A stretch of 62,833 nucleotides of DNA from Promethearchaeia archaeon (GCA_029856105.1 JAHQWH010000009.1:1-62833), one strand, 5' to 3'; counted from the stretch's first letter, positions 25,937-35,743 are shown. The notes: generated from the letters alone by a model not told the origin. Program-made: numbers and translations.

Positions 25937-27907
25937 ATGATTTCTATCAAAAAGATGAAGTTTAGCAATTTAATACTATTGATTTTTTTTCTATTTATCT
26001 TTTTAATTCCAATAAATCTAACATTTTTCACATTGGATAAAAATAATACAGTAATAGAAAATGATACACCTTTAGAAATTAACGATTTAAAGCTTTCAGG
26101 AATTTCAGGGAAAATTAGTATAGTTGGCGAACAAGGTTGGATTGATTTCGAAGACGCTGGCAATTGTACAGGTTCAGGAACTTATTATGATCCTTACGTT
26201 ATACAAGATTTAATAATAGATGGTCATGGTTCAGGTTCAGGAATTAAGATTAACCTCTCAAGAAATTCCTTTTTTAGAATTGAGAATTGTACGATTTTTA
26301 ATTGTTCAATAGGAATCGAATTAATAAGCACTGATAATGGAACATTGTATCAAAATGATTGTTCATTTAATGGTAATAATGGTATATATTTACATTGTCC
26401 GAGCATGCCTTCACCGGAAACATATGGTTGCTTTAACAATACCATAATTGAAAATATTGCAAATAATGGTTTATATGGAATTCACTTGGATTGGGCCACT
26501 AGTGGAGATATAATTAATAATACGGCTAACAACAATAGTATGGGAATATTACACGAAGGGTATCCAGAGATAATTTCAGGAAATACTGTAAATAATAATA
26601 GTATTGGAATATCTATATGGGGGCCAGGAGGAAATAGCGAAATTTCAAGAAATATCGCAATCGATAATAGAGATTATGGAATGGATATTCTTTCTTATGG
26701 TTTAAATTTAACAGAAAATTTTATGGTAGGATCAGGTATAGCGATGTCGTATTATTCTCAAATCAGTATTGATACAACCAATTTTGTGAATGGTGGTCCG
26801 ATTTATTTTTATGTAAATGAAACAAACCTGACTCCAAATGACTTTACAAATGCAGGTCAAATAATATTAGGTAATTGTACAAATATCTTAGTTAAGGACA
26901 TTGATGTGTCTAATTCATCAAGTGGAATAAAGATATATGATTCGAACAACATAACTGTGCTGAATGCAGTAAGTTCAAATAATTATTATGGAGTATATCT
27001 TCAGAATACCAATAATAGTTTTATAATTAATAACACACTTGAAAACAATAAAAGGGGTAACTTTATTGGTGGTTTAAATAACACAGTTGAGGGAAACTAT
27101 ATATATAGTAATTATAGGACAATGGAAGGGTTGACTTTTAATTTCTATGATGATTACAATAAAATTATTAATAATGAAATAATCGGATGTTTGATGGGCA
27201 TAGTGTTAAGGTTAAGTAGTTATAATTTAATTTGTGGCAATATCATCAGAGAAAATCCATATGGTATAGTAGTTATGGGTGGAAGTGAACATAATCTTTT
27301 TTATGAAAATTTTTTTATAGGGAATAGTGTACATACAGACGGGGGTTCAACTACTAATAAATGGAACAACACAGAAATTGGCAATTATTGGGATAATTAT
27401 ACAGGTACAGATGGAAATAATGATGGCATTGGGGATACACCACATAATATTACTCAATCCCCTCTAATGCAAGACTTACTTCCTATTGTTGATAATATAG
27501 CTCCAGAGATGACTATTATATTACCTACGAATAACTCTGTTTATAATCTTGATGCTCCGAACTTCAAGGTTATAATTAAAGAGAGATTTTTACATAAAAT
27601 GTGGTATACACTTGATGGTGGTTTACGTAACTATACTCTTATTGAAAATGGGACAATTAATCAAGATGCTTGGGATGCATTAAATTATGGTCAAATTACA
27701 ATTAGGTTTTATGCAGTAGATAAAGCTGGAAATATTTCATTTAAGGAAATCATTATTATAAAAGATCTATCATCCTCAGAGCTCATCCCTGGATATTATC
27801 TATTTGTACTTTTTTGTGTAATTTCAATAATGGGCATCATTCTGATTGTAATAAGTAGGAGAAGTTATTCTTTAGAAGGTTTTAAAAAAAGTTATAAAAA
27901 ATTTTAG
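25937..27907 (+). CDS. NosD-like parallel beta-helix surface protein
   Basis: A 656-residue extracellular protein. It has an N-terminal hydrophobic signal (LILLIFFLFIFLIPINL), then repeated short turns of a right-handed beta-helix (CASH/PbH1 repeats) rich in Asn and Gly, for example NGIYLHC, NNTANNNSMGI and NNTLENNKRG. A NosD-type end NYWDNYTGTDGNNDGIGDTP follows near residue 480-500. Then come a short Ig-like region (EMTIILPTNNSVYNLDAP), a C-terminal membrane helix (YYLFVLFCVISIMGIILIVI) and a basic tail. Such folds bind or cleave polysaccharide or act as adhesins. No catalytic residues can be assigned. Confidence 0.88.
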   Translation: MISIKKMKFSNLILLIFFLFIFLIPINLTFFTLDKNNTVIENDTPLEINDLKLSGISGKISIVGEQGWIDFEDAGNCTGSGTYYDPYVIQDLIIDGHGSGSGIKINLSRNSFFRIENCTIFNCSIGIELISTDNGTLYQNDCSFNGNNGIYLHCPSMPSPETYGCFNNTIIENIANNGLYGIHLDWATSGDIINNTANNNSMGILHEGYPEIISGNTVNNNSIGISIWGPGGNSEISRNIAIDNRDYGMDILSYGLNLTENFMVGSGIAMSYYSQISIDTTNFVNGGPIYFYVNETNLTPNDFTNAGQIILGNCTNILVKDIDVSNSSSGIKIYDSNNITVLNAVSSNNYYGVYLQNTNNSFIINNTLENNKRGNFIGGLNNTVEGNYIYSNYRTMEGLTFNFYDDYNKIINNEIIGCLMGIVLRLSSYNLICGNIIRENPYGIVVMGGSEHNLFYENFFIGNSVHTDGGSTTNKWNNTEIGNYWDNYTGTDGNNDGIGDTPHNITQSPLMQDLLPIVDNIAPEMTIILPTNNSVYNLDAPNFKVIIKERFLHKMWYTLDGGLRNYTLIENGTINQDAWDALNYGQITIRFYAVDKAGNISFKEIIIIKDLSSSELIPGYYLFVLFCVISIMGIILIVISRRSYSLEGFKKSYKKF

Positions 27908-28002
27908 AATAAAAATAGGTTAGGGTTTCTCTAACTAAATAATATTTTACTCTTTAATTTAAGCAGAAGAAAAAAATAAAAAGAATATTATTATCAGATT
28001 TT

Positions 28003-29262
28003 TTACAGAATTTTTGAATACCTTCGAAGCCCACCGTGTAAAATAAGCAATTGGATGTTTCTGGCTCCACCAATTACTTCTTCAATTTTACTTACATCCA
28101 TGAGCTCGTCAACTGGAGTGTTGTCTGTAACAGATACACCACCCATTTGCTGTTGAACTTCGTAGCAAACTTCGTGCGTAAGTTTTGAAAGTAAGTACTT
28201 GCCTTGAGAGGAGACTCCCGCCACCCATTTTTCTGCTTCTTTGCTTGGTTTATCGGCAAAAAGTATTTTATCGTCATAGATAGTCGCTGCTTGGAATGCC
28301 AAGCTTGTAGCAGCACTACATTTCGATAATAAATCCCCTAAACTATATCCGACGCCTTGATAATTAATTACTGTTTTTCCAAATTGTTGTCTGAGGTTAG
28401 TATAAATTATTGCGTATATAAGTCCTGCCCAACATATACCTACACCTGAGCCCATAATACCTAAGCGTTCAGGAACTAATCCATTAAACAGATTATGATA
28501 GCCTCCTCCATTATCCCCTAAAATATATTCCATTGGAACTTTTACATCATTTAAAAACGTATGAGCGATATGAACTCGAGGAACTGAATTAATCTTCAAT
28601 CTTTTTGTCTCTATTCCACCGAAATCCCTAGAAAGCATTCCTTGAACCATCGTTTGTCTTGGGTGCTCGGTATCGTAAACTCCATAACAGGCAAAATACT
28701 TTGCTTTAGGACCATTTGTCGTAAAGACCTTTTCACCTGAAAAAACAATACCATCATCCACCTTTGTACAAGTCGTTGTCAGGTTCACAGCATCGGACCC
28801 GCGTTCTGGCTCAGTTATTCCAATACAACCTACTTCTTTTCCACTCATCAATTCGTCTTGGACTTTAAGAATCTCGCTTGTATCGCCATGTTGAAATGTT
28901 GGATTCCCACATAAAATACCGCTTGCTAGTCGGGCTAATTCTAATTGAGGATCACATATAGACATGATTGTAGCTAATAAAATTTCTTTTTTCATACCAT
29001 ATGGCTCAAAATCGCGCCATTTATTTATCCTTTGCATGTATCCGTGCTTACCTAGCTCGGGGAATAATACGTATACATCTTTACTTTTATCGATTTTAGG
29101 GTGAAGCTCTAAACAAAAAGACTCTAACTCCTGGCAATATTCTACCTCTTCATCATTTAACATTGGAAATATATTATCGTTAAAAATTTTGAATACATTA
29201 TCCAACGTCATTTTTTCGAGGATTTTATCGTTTATTATTTTCTCTTGCATGATTCTCGTCAA
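28003..29262 (-). CDS. Acyl-CoA dehydrogenase
   Basis: A 419-residue flavoenzyme forming trans-2-enoyl-CoA. Family blocks include GCIGITEPERGSDAVNL (FAD and substrate loop), FSGEKVFTTNG and GGARNIQLLILHGGLRRY at the C-terminus. In most family members the C-terminal block is Y-E-G-T, with Glu as the catalytic base. Here it reads V-I-G-G-A, so that Glu is absent. Glu265, in LVPERLGIMG, aligns with the alternative base used by isovaleryl-CoA and long-chain dehydrogenases. It should feed the crotonase and 3-hydroxyacyl-CoA dehydrogenase encoded at 10.7-13.1 kb. No electron-transfer flavoprotein is seen in the window. Confidence 0.92.
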   Translation of the reverse strand: MTRIMQEKIINDKILEKMTLDNVFKIFNDNIFPMLNDEEVEYCQELESFCLELHPKIDKSKDVYVLFPELGKHGYMQRINKWRDFEPYGMKKEILLATIMSICDPQLELARLASGILCGNPTFQHGDTSEILKVQDELMSGKEVGCIGITEPERGSDAVNLTTTCTKVDDGIVFSGEKVFTTNGPKAKYFACYGVYDTEHPRQTMVQGMLSRDFGGIETKRLKINSVPRVHIAHTFLNDVKVPMEYILGDNGGGYHNLFNGLVPERLGIMGSGVGICWAGLIYAIIYTNLRQQFGKTVINYQGVGYSLGDLLSKCSAATSLAFQAATIYDDKILFADKPSKEAEKWVAGVSSQGKYLLSKLTHEVCYEVQQQMGGVSVTDNTPVDELMDVSKIEEVIGGARNIQLLILHGGLRRYSKIL

Positions 29263-29423
29263 TTCTAATTGTATTTCTTTTAAATTGAAAGATTTTATAC
29301 TATTACTATTATTAAATTTTTTATTTAAAATAAAGTTTTAATATGAAATTTGAAAATTGGATAGTAAAATTATTTTAACTAAAAAATTCTTTATTTAACT
29401 AATTAACAACGATTAATACTTAG

Positions 29424-31118
29424 TTGAATCCACTAATAATGTTCGTTTTTAGTACTGCTTTATTTGTATCATTTCTACTATTAATTTTTTACGTTGTATT
29501 AACTCTTCGTTATAAAAAGTTTCTTGATAAAAAGGAAGTTCTAGCGGAACTAAGAAAAAAAGAAATCCATATTGAGAAATTTATTAGCGAAGAAAAAAAA
29601 GACGATGTGAAGAAGAAATTAGCGAAAATATCTCAAATTATATCAAAAACTGAAAAACAAGTAGAAATAACGGTTAAAAAGAAGATAAAAGTTGCTGAGG
29701 AACAACTTAAGCTTAAAGATACAGAAGTACAAGTTATCGAAAAAGCAGGTAAGGAATATCGGGTCTTTACGGCAGGATATAAGTCTGCTATGCCAAAATC
29801 TGATGAAGATTTAAAGCAAGACGTTGAGAATCTTGAAGGTGCAATTGAAAAGCTTGAGTCTTTCGATTTGTCTTTGGATAACATTGACGCGAAAAAAGCA
29901 AATGTCGGAGTTGGAATGTTTTACGAAAAAATGTCTCGTAAATTTGATTCCATTATTAGAGACTACGATTTAGATAAACTCAAAATAATTCCGATTCAAC
30001 AATTTAAATACCACGCATTTACGAATATTAAGAGCATAAAAAACGACGATTTTTTGCCCGTTCTAAATCTGATGAAAAAAACACAATTTCTAAGTGACAT
30101 TATAGAAATCAACCCTACATTTCATTTAATGGTGTTTACTGCCGAAAAGATCGAACTGTCGAATCCAGAAAAGGTTGTTTTAAGTTTTGTTTACGAAAAC
30201 GAAGATCTAACTATTCAAAAATTATTAGATATAACCAGTTGGGATTACACTTATGCAAATAAAATTATTGAAAAATTAAAGAAAAAGGAAATTATTCAGA
30301 TTGAAGAGGAGGATCACATTGTTATTGAAGGATTTAGCAAATTCGAGGAAAGAAAAAAATGGAACGAAATAATAGAAGAACACACAGAAAGAGAAAAAGT
30401 TAAGGAACAAGAAAAACTTAAACGCCAATTAGAACTAAAGGATAGATTAAAAGAACGCTTAAAAAAAACACAAAGCGTGAAAATTCCAAAAACACCTCCT
30501 AAGAAAAAACAACCTAAGGTTGAAGATAAACTAAAAGATACAAGCATAGATGAAATTGAAGAATTACCAAAAATTAAATTTGCTACCAAACCAGCTGTGA
30601 AAAGCCTACCAAAAACTAAAAAAAAAGAAGTAGCAAAAGATAAAAGTACGCTCAAAAAGCCATTAGATTTAGAATATGTTGAGAAGGAAGACCTTCAATT
30701 AAAAGAAACTATTTCTCAAAAAATCTTGAGCTACCACGAAAAGTTCTTTTTAATAAATGGTGGGTTCTCTCAATACGAGAAAATAAAGCAATTCATCGAT
30801 CAAGAAATCACAGATGTTCCTAACGAAGTAATTTTAACCGTATTAGACCAACTTTTTGAATTGAAATTGATATTTAAATCGTTTAAAATTGGTAAAGTCA
30901 TATATTATCTTTTTAAAGATGTAGAATTAAACGCTGTCGAAAAAAAGTTCATTAAATTCGCAACAAATAAAAAACCATTGAAAAAAATTAACTTCTTGAA
31001 AGGTTTAAAGTGGGACGAAGAAAAAGTATTAAGCACAATGAAAAGTCTTCAAGAAAAAGGAATTTTAAGGATAGAATCTAATAATATTATAATACCTGGA
31101 ATAGTTCAGAAAATGTAA
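29424..31118 (+). CDS. Membrane-anchored coiled-coil protein with winged-helix domains (EAP30-like?)
   Basis: A 564-residue protein from a TTG start. It has an N-terminal membrane helix (FVFSTALFVSFLLLIFYVVL), a long charged coiled coil (about 30-130), then a region at about 165-320 reading as two winged helices (FLPVLNLMKKTQFLSDIIEI, then VVLSFVYENEDLTIQKLLDI). A Lys/Pro-rich linker (about 325-430) follows, and a C-terminal pair of winged helices closes the protein. The middle part resembles the EAP30 domain of ESCRT-II Vps22/Vps36, which Asgard archaea encode, but I cannot separate that from other archaeal winged-helix proteins by eye. Alternatives are a membrane-tethered DNA-binding regulator or chromosome anchor. 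Confidence 0.5.
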   Translation: MNPLIMFVFSTALFVSFLLLIFYVVLTLRYKKFLDKKEVLAELRKKEIHIEKFISEEKKDDVKKKLAKISQIISKTEKQVEITVKKKIKVAEEQLKLKDTEVQVIEKAGKEYRVFTAGYKSAMPKSDEDLKQDVENLEGAIEKLESFDLSLDNIDAKKANVGVGMFYEKMSRKFDSIIRDYDLDKLKIIPIQQFKYHAFTNIKSIKNDDFLPVLNLMKKTQFLSDIIEINPTFHLMVFTAEKIELSNPEKVVLSFVYENEDLTIQKLLDITSWDYTYANKIIEKLKKKEIIQIEEEDHIVIEGFSKFEERKKWNEIIEEHTEREKVKEQEKLKRQLELKDRLKERLKKTQSVKIPKTPPKKKQPKVEDKLKDTSIDEIEELPKIKFATKPAVKSLPKTKKKEVAKDKSTLKKPLDLEYVEKEDLQLKETISQKILSYHEKFFLINGGFSQYEKIKQFIDQEITDVPNEVILTVLDQLFELKLIFKSFKIGKVIYYLFKDVELNAVEKKFIKFATNKKPLKKINFLKGLKWDEEKVLSTMKSLQEKGILRIESNNIIIPGIVQKM

Positions 31119-31162
31119 AGATTAACTGGAGCTATTCCCTTAACTTAAGTTAATATTAAAAG

Positions 31163-32953
31163 TTATGAGTAATTCGTTTTCACGTAATCTTGTACAGCCT
31201 TTATTTCTTTTAGATGAGTATCACGATTTCCAAAAATATAAAACCTTACTTCCGGACCGGTCCCGCTAGGTCTAAAATATAACGTCGAATCGTTACTTTT
31301 CAACTGGTATAAGTCCACTTTGTTATTATTGTCAGATAAGGAACTCACTTTATACTCTTTGTTATTGATTTTAATTGTTTTACCGTCGTTTTTTCCAAAA
31401 TTATTCATAATTTTAACTTTTTCCTCGTCAATTGCACTTATAGTTCTATTAATTCCTTTGATTGACCAATCAATTGATTCGGAAATTTTATGTCCACGTG
31501 AGATTAATTCTGTGATAATAACTAGAGCAGGCACGGGATATTTATCTGCGATAATTGGAAATTTTGTCTCAAATTGGAGTCCCCCAGTTATTTCGTCTTT
31601 AGAAACATTTAATATGTTCAGAGTGTGTCCTCCTGACTCTTCCCACATTACGATTAAAAATTCTTCTTCTAGTAAGTTGTTTTTTTTTATCAATTCGAGT
31701 AATTTTTGTTTTAAAGGCGCTGAGTTATCAATTTTTATCAAATTTTTGTTTTCATCTTCATAATAAAGAATTGCTGTATCCACTTTTGATTGGTCTACTT
31801 CGATCCCTAGTAGAAAATATAAAATCACCCCCAGGTGTTTATATCCAACACCCGTTAGAATATTTATAAAACTAGTATGGTCTCCTCTTAAGTCGCTTGG
31901 AATCGTTCTTACATTAATGATTTTCTTATGATAAACATTAGCTAATATATTATGCATAGCAGAATATATCTCATTCGGAATATAATAGTAATATTCACCA
32001 CTCTGTTTAACATATAAGGCAATTCTATCTCTATCGGCATCTAATAGTAGAGCTAAATCTGAATCTTCTGATTCCATAACTTGCCGCAATTTATCTTCTC
32101 GAAGCACTTTTATTGGATTGGGGGGGTTGATTTCTTCCTCTATTAAAATTACATTCGCTCCTAACTGATTAAATAGGTTAACAATTCCTCTAGCTTTCCC
32201 TAAGTAAGGCCAAATAACAATATTTTTACCTCTTAGGTTATTAAGTTCTAAAACTCTCGATAAAAGAGAAATTACATAATCGTTGTTTTTCTGCTCAGCA
32301 TCAATCAGAAAAGGTTTGTAATTTGGATCAAACTTAATTTCTTCAAGTTTTAGTGCTTTAGCACCAATCTCTTTAAATAGATCTCCCGACAGAGGTATCG
32401 GATAATTAATATAAAATTTAACTCCGTTCCACGATAGATCGTTATGAGACGCTGTTAGTACGATAATTAAGTTTATATCTTCGAATAAAGCGACAGAGGC
32501 GGCGCCATAAGGGGCAGATAATTTAGATTCCCCAGGCTGATCTGTTTGATGATATATTTCATATCCTTCATAAGCAAAAATTTGAGAGCAATACCGAAGT
32601 AGAATCTGTTTGCTTGGTCGATTATCGGTAACAATCAAAATTTTAAGATTCTTCCCTTCTTTCAGTTCTTTATATTTTTCACTAATCGCTTTAAAGGTTC
32701 TGAGAAATAAAAAAAGCTTTCTGTTGGGTAATAAATATTTTTTCTTTCCTTCTTTTTCTATATTTTCAAGAATCTGAATTCTTAACCCCGAAGTTGGGGC
32801 TACTAGTGGATCAACTAAAAATCTTTCTTCTTCGGTTAATACTGGCAATTCTAGAGTCCTAAAATTTCCATCTTCGATAAAGGGAATATCTTCTAATTCA
32901 AATTCAAAATCAATCAAATTAATCACAATAATTATTTGTAAGATAATAACCAA
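31163..32953 (-). CDS. Phosphohexomutase (phosphoglucomutase/phosphomannomutase family)
   Basis: An alpha-D-phosphohexomutase interconverting sugar 1- and 6-phosphates. The phosphoserine loop TASHND has Ser169, the metal loop is DADRDR (305-310, usually D-G-D-x-D-R), the sugar-binding loop is EESGGHT and the phosphate-binding loop near the C-terminus is RPSGTGPEVRFY. At 596 residues from the first ATG it is somewhat long. The first 12 residues (MVIILQIIIVIN) are hydrophobic and unlike the family, so the TTG giving IDFEFELEDIPF (near 32917) is a likelier start. It would supply sugar phosphates for glycan synthesis, fitting the heavily sequon-bearing surface proteins. Confidence 0.9.
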   Translation of the reverse strand: MVIILQIIIVINLIDFEFELEDIPFIEDGNFRTLELPVLTEEERFLVDPLVAPTSGLRIQILENIEKEGKKKYLLPNRKLFLFLRTFKAISEKYKELKEGKNLKILIVTDNRPSKQILLRYCSQIFAYEGYEIYHQTDQPGESKLSAPYGAASVALFEDINLIIVLTASHNDLSWNGVKFYINYPIPLSGDLFKEIGAKALKLEEIKFDPNYKPFLIDAEQKNNDYVISLLSRVLELNNLRGKNIVIWPYLGKARGIVNLFNQLGANVILIEEEINPPNPIKVLREDKLRQVMESEDSDLALLLDADRDRIALYVKQSGEYYYYIPNEIYSAMHNILANVYHKKIINVRTIPSDLRGDHTSFINILTGVGYKHLGVILYFLLGIEVDQSKVDTAILYYEDENKNLIKIDNSAPLKQKLLELIKKNNLLEEEFLIVMWEESGGHTLNILNVSKDEITGGLQFETKFPIIADKYPVPALVIITELISRGHKISESIDWSIKGINRTISAIDEEKVKIMNNFGKNDGKTIKINNKEYKVSSLSDNNNKVDLYQLKSNDSTLYFRPSGTGPEVRFYIFGNRDTHLKEIKAVQDYVKTNYS

Positions 32954-33013
32954 TAGTTATAAAATTCTTAAATTTTTTATGTTTTCACTCAGATTTTTGA
33001 TTTAAATTGGGAC

Positions 33014-33898
33014 TTACTTAAGAATTTTATTTATGGCTTCTCTTAAAATCGCGTGAATCTTTTCTCGATATACAGAATTAATTGCAATCATTCCGTGGAC
33101 TTTAATGGGAGGGTTTCTTTCCGCTTCGGACAGTATCTTTTCACAAAATATTGGTGTTAACCTATTTGGCAAATCTTGTTTATTCGCGATTCCTATAACT
33201 AATGTGTCTTTATAATATCGATCTAAAATATCGTGAATTATTTCTTTGCATTGATTAACATTCTTAAAACTAGAATCTAGCACTAAAAGAGCTATGTCAG
33301 TACTATCCAATAAACTTCGCCATAAAGACCTATAATTACTTTGGCCCGCAAAGTCCCACAGCACAATAGAGCGGTGAATATCAAGTTCTTCACCGTTATA
33401 TGATGTGATATCCACATTTATGGTCGGGATGTATTCTAAATCTATTTCCTTACCACAAATGAGGTGTAATAGGGTGGTTTTACCGACTCCTCCAATTCCA
33501 ATAATAGAGACTTTTATAGAGCCAAGTATCGTATCATCAATTTCTCTTTCAAAATTTGTAAAAATAGCGCGATTTCCAGTCCAATCACCACTCGCTAAAA
33601 GTTCTCCATACATTTCAATGAATTTTGCTCTTATCGTTGTAATTTTAGAATTAACTACAGCGTCATCATCCACAAGATCTGTGCATACTACAATTATAAT
33701 CTCTTCAATAATTGTATAATAGTACTTAAACTCGTCTGTAGCCGTTGATTTTATGTCACTTTGACTTATTTCTTTCATAAACCCCGAAAAAGCACTTAAA
33801 AATCCCGCTAATAAGTCTCTATCCACATCAGAACTACCGTAATTCCTAAATAGCAAGGATTTTCCAGTTCGGGTCAATATATTAATGTATTGAATCAT
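33014..33898 (-). CDS. Longin-like domain fused to an Arf-like GTPase
   Basis: A 294-residue two-domain protein. Residues 1-122 form a longin-like domain (IQYINILTRTGKSLLFRNYG, then a helix, central strands EEIIIVVCTDLV and a long C-terminal helix). Residues about 126-294 form a GTPase with P-loop GIGGVGKT (134-141), G3 WDFAGQ (181-186) and G4 NKQD (239-242); N-K-Q-D-L is characteristic of Arf/Arl proteins. In eukaryotes longin domains and small GTPases interact in trans, as in signal recognition particle receptor and Arf regulation, so a cis fusion is informative. No myristoylation-type N-terminus is present because the longin domain occupies it. Confidence 0.85.
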   Translation of the reverse strand: MIQYINILTRTGKSLLFRNYGSSDVDRDLLAGFLSAFSGFMKEISQSDIKSTATDEFKYYYTIIEEIIIVVCTDLVDDDAVVNSKITTIRAKFIEMYGELLASGDWTGNRAIFTNFEREIDDTILGSIKVSIIGIGGVGKTTLLHLICGKEIDLEYIPTINVDITSYNGEELDIHRSIVLWDFAGQSNYRSLWRSLLDSTDIALLVLDSSFKNVNQCKEIIHDILDRYYKDTLVIGIANKQDLPNRLTPIFCEKILSEAERNPPIKVHGMIAINSVYREKIHAILREAINKILK

Positions 33899-34125
33899 AA
33901 AATCACGAGGGTTTATGTTGTGAGGTGCTTATGCGCCTCTATTGTATATATCTTGATAATGACTCATAATTGAAGCTGTAAAACTTGATAATCGAAAAAA
34001 CTTGAATTTATATTTTTAATGTACTATATTTATTATAAAAAATTGATCTTTTTATAACATTCTCATCAAAAACATTAAAATAATCTTATTCTTCAAATTT
34101 ATTTGAATTTAAAAGGTGATAACTT

Positions 34126-34767
34126 ATGGCAGAACCTAACGACATTACACTTAACGATTTGTCTAAGTCTTTTAAAGAGTTCGACGAGAAAATTGGCGCA
34201 TTCTCGTCAATACTTGAAAAGTTTGGTTTAGATATTATAACAAAAATGGGACAGACAAATTTGAAAATTACGCAACTAACTGATAAAATTAACGAGCTAG
34301 ATAAGGCTACTATTGACATTAAAAGTCTAATACCTCAATTGAGTAATTTAATTGAAAATCAGAAAACTTTAGAAAACGAATTAGACTTAATTAAATCCCT
34401 GATTACAAATTTGACCGTAAGTCCTTCTAAAAAAGAAAGCGTAGAAGAAGTTATAGAAAGAAACGAATCTGCAACAGACAAGAAAGAATCGATAATAACC
34501 CAATTAAACGATTTAAAAGCGGATTTAGAAGATATCGACGATCCTCAAGCCGTTAGATTAATTTTGGAGAAAATTAAAGAAGAGATTTTCGAATTCACAG
34601 GCGGACATAGAATGCTCTATGAGATCTCACAAGCCATAAATCGTTTAAGCTCTGCAAAATCGTTATCAGATTTGTTTGACGCAGAAAATCCATCCTCTGA
34701 GAGTATTAAAAAATATTTAGAGGAAAAAATAAAATTTTGGATAAACAAATTAATGGTAAAAAAGTAA
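34126..34767 (+). CDS. Coiled-coil protein of unknown function
   Basis: A 213-residue acidic helical protein. Residues about 8-110 have heptad spacing (SKSFKEFDEKIGAFSSILEK; NLIENQKTLENELDLIKSLI), a polar linker follows, and a second helical domain (about 125-213) ends basic (WINKLMVKK). There are no membrane segments and no catalytic motif. The gene stands alone between the longin-Arf gene (divergent) and the duplicated Rab-like GTPases. A scaffold or structural role is all that can be said. Confidence 0.75.
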   Translation: MAEPNDITLNDLSKSFKEFDEKIGAFSSILEKFGLDIITKMGQTNLKITQLTDKINELDKATIDIKSLIPQLSNLIENQKTLENELDLIKSLITNLTVSPSKKESVEEVIERNESATDKKESIITQLNDLKADLEDIDDPQAVRLILEKIKEEIFEFTGGHRMLYEISQAINRLSSAKSLSDLFDAENPSSESIKKYLEEKIKFWINKLMVKK

Positions 34768-34886
34768 TATCTAATAAAAAACTTCAAAAAAAAATTTTTC
34801 ATAATTCTCTTAAACTTTCTCAATGAATTCCTTATTAATGCTTACTTTTTTCAATCGCTAAGCTTAAAAATTTTAAAAACAAATTG

Positions 34887-34960
34887 TTAAAAATTATAAA
34901 TAAGAACTTCATATTTATAATAACTATTTATAATTAAAATCACAAACGATCAGAAATCAA
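34887..34960 (+). promoter_or_regulatory. Promoter/leader duplicated with the GTPase gene (copy A)
   Basis: The roughly 74 bases before the first Rab-like gene contain a TATA-box-like TTATAAATAAG and a leader with CTTCATATTTAT and AATTAAAATCACAAA blocks, ending directly at the ATG. The same blocks recur before the second copy at 35744-35817, much more alike than neighbouring intergenic DNA. The duplication therefore included the promoter. Confidence 0.5.
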
Positions 34961-35530
34961 ATGAGTAATAACGAGAAAAAAGAAGGGAATTTAGTTTTTC
35001 AAGGGCGAACTGAATCGATTTATAAAGTGATTGTTATTGGCGATCCCGCCGTGGGGAAGACGAGCCTTCTTACAAAATTCGCTAAAAACCAATTTGAGGA
35101 AAAATATTTACCCACAGTCGGGGTTAATATTGTAAAAGAGACCATTGAATTGAAGGATATTAACGCCACAATTTCCCTGATGTTCTGGGACGTCGCAGGA
35201 CAACCACAATTCTATATGTTACATCGGCCATACTTTAACGGGGCGGATGGTATGCTTCTGGTATTTGATATAACACGGTCTAGTACTTTTTCCAACATCA
35301 ATAATTGGTACAATTCTGCCGTAAAATATGGGCTTAGTGGCATCCCTCGAATCTTAATAGGAAATAAAATAGATTTAAAAGACGAGCGTAAAATTATATT
35401 ACCCATGGCGGAACATCTAAGCGAAAAACTCAACGCGCCTTATTTCGAAACCTCGGCTCTTACGGGGGACACCGTAAAAGAAGTGTTTCAAAAAATAGGA
35501 GAATTAGTTTTCAAGTACAAAGAAAATTAA
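34961..35530 (+). CDS. Rab-like small GTPase, tandem copy A
   Basis: A 189-residue GTPase with a 20-residue N-terminal extension. P-loop GDPAVGKTS (27-35), switch-I Thr in YLPTVG, G3 WDVAGQ (76-81), G4 NKID (135-138) and G5 ETSAL are all intact. The following QFYMLHRPYFNGADGMLLVF region is Rab-like. It ends KYKEN without cysteine, so it is not prenylated in the eukaryotic way. It is nearly identical to copy B 290 bases downstream, which points to recent duplication. Guanine-nucleotide switching is expected; the process controlled is unknown. Confidence 0.95.
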   Translation: MSNNEKKEGNLVFQGRTESIYKVIVIGDPAVGKTSLLTKFAKNQFEEKYLPTVGVNIVKETIELKDINATISLMFWDVAGQPQFYMLHRPYFNGADGMLLVFDITRSSTFSNINNWYNSAVKYGLSGIPRILIGNKIDLKDERKIILPMAEHLSEKLNAPYFETSALTGDTVKEVFQKIGELVFKYKEN

Positions 35531-35604
35531 ATTTTAGATAAATTTTGTTAACTTTATTGCTTTAAGGTTTTAAGACTAATTAGATATGATTTAAGCTAAT
35601 TTTA

Positions 35605-35638
35605 AATTTCCTTGGCGGAGCAACCGCAGTTCTATTTA
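35605..35638 (+). pseudogene. Possible remnant of a third GTPase copy (G3 region)
   Basis: Between the two GTPase copies the plus strand reads ISLAEQPQFYL in one frame. The intact copies read I-S-L-(M-F-W-D-V)-A-G-Q-P-Q-F-Y-M, so the segment equals the G3 region with a five-codon gap, and 17 of 23 bases match over the second half. The rest of the gap shows no further clear match. It is short enough to be chance, but it lies exactly where an unequal-crossover remnant would be. Confidence 0.35.
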
Positions 35639-35743
35639 AAAATAAAAAAATTTTTTATCGATACTCTTTAACAATTCTTTTTAGTAGAAGCAAATTAAAT
35701 TCCTTTGGAGTGTTTCAAACTTAATTAGTTTTAAAGTAAATTC

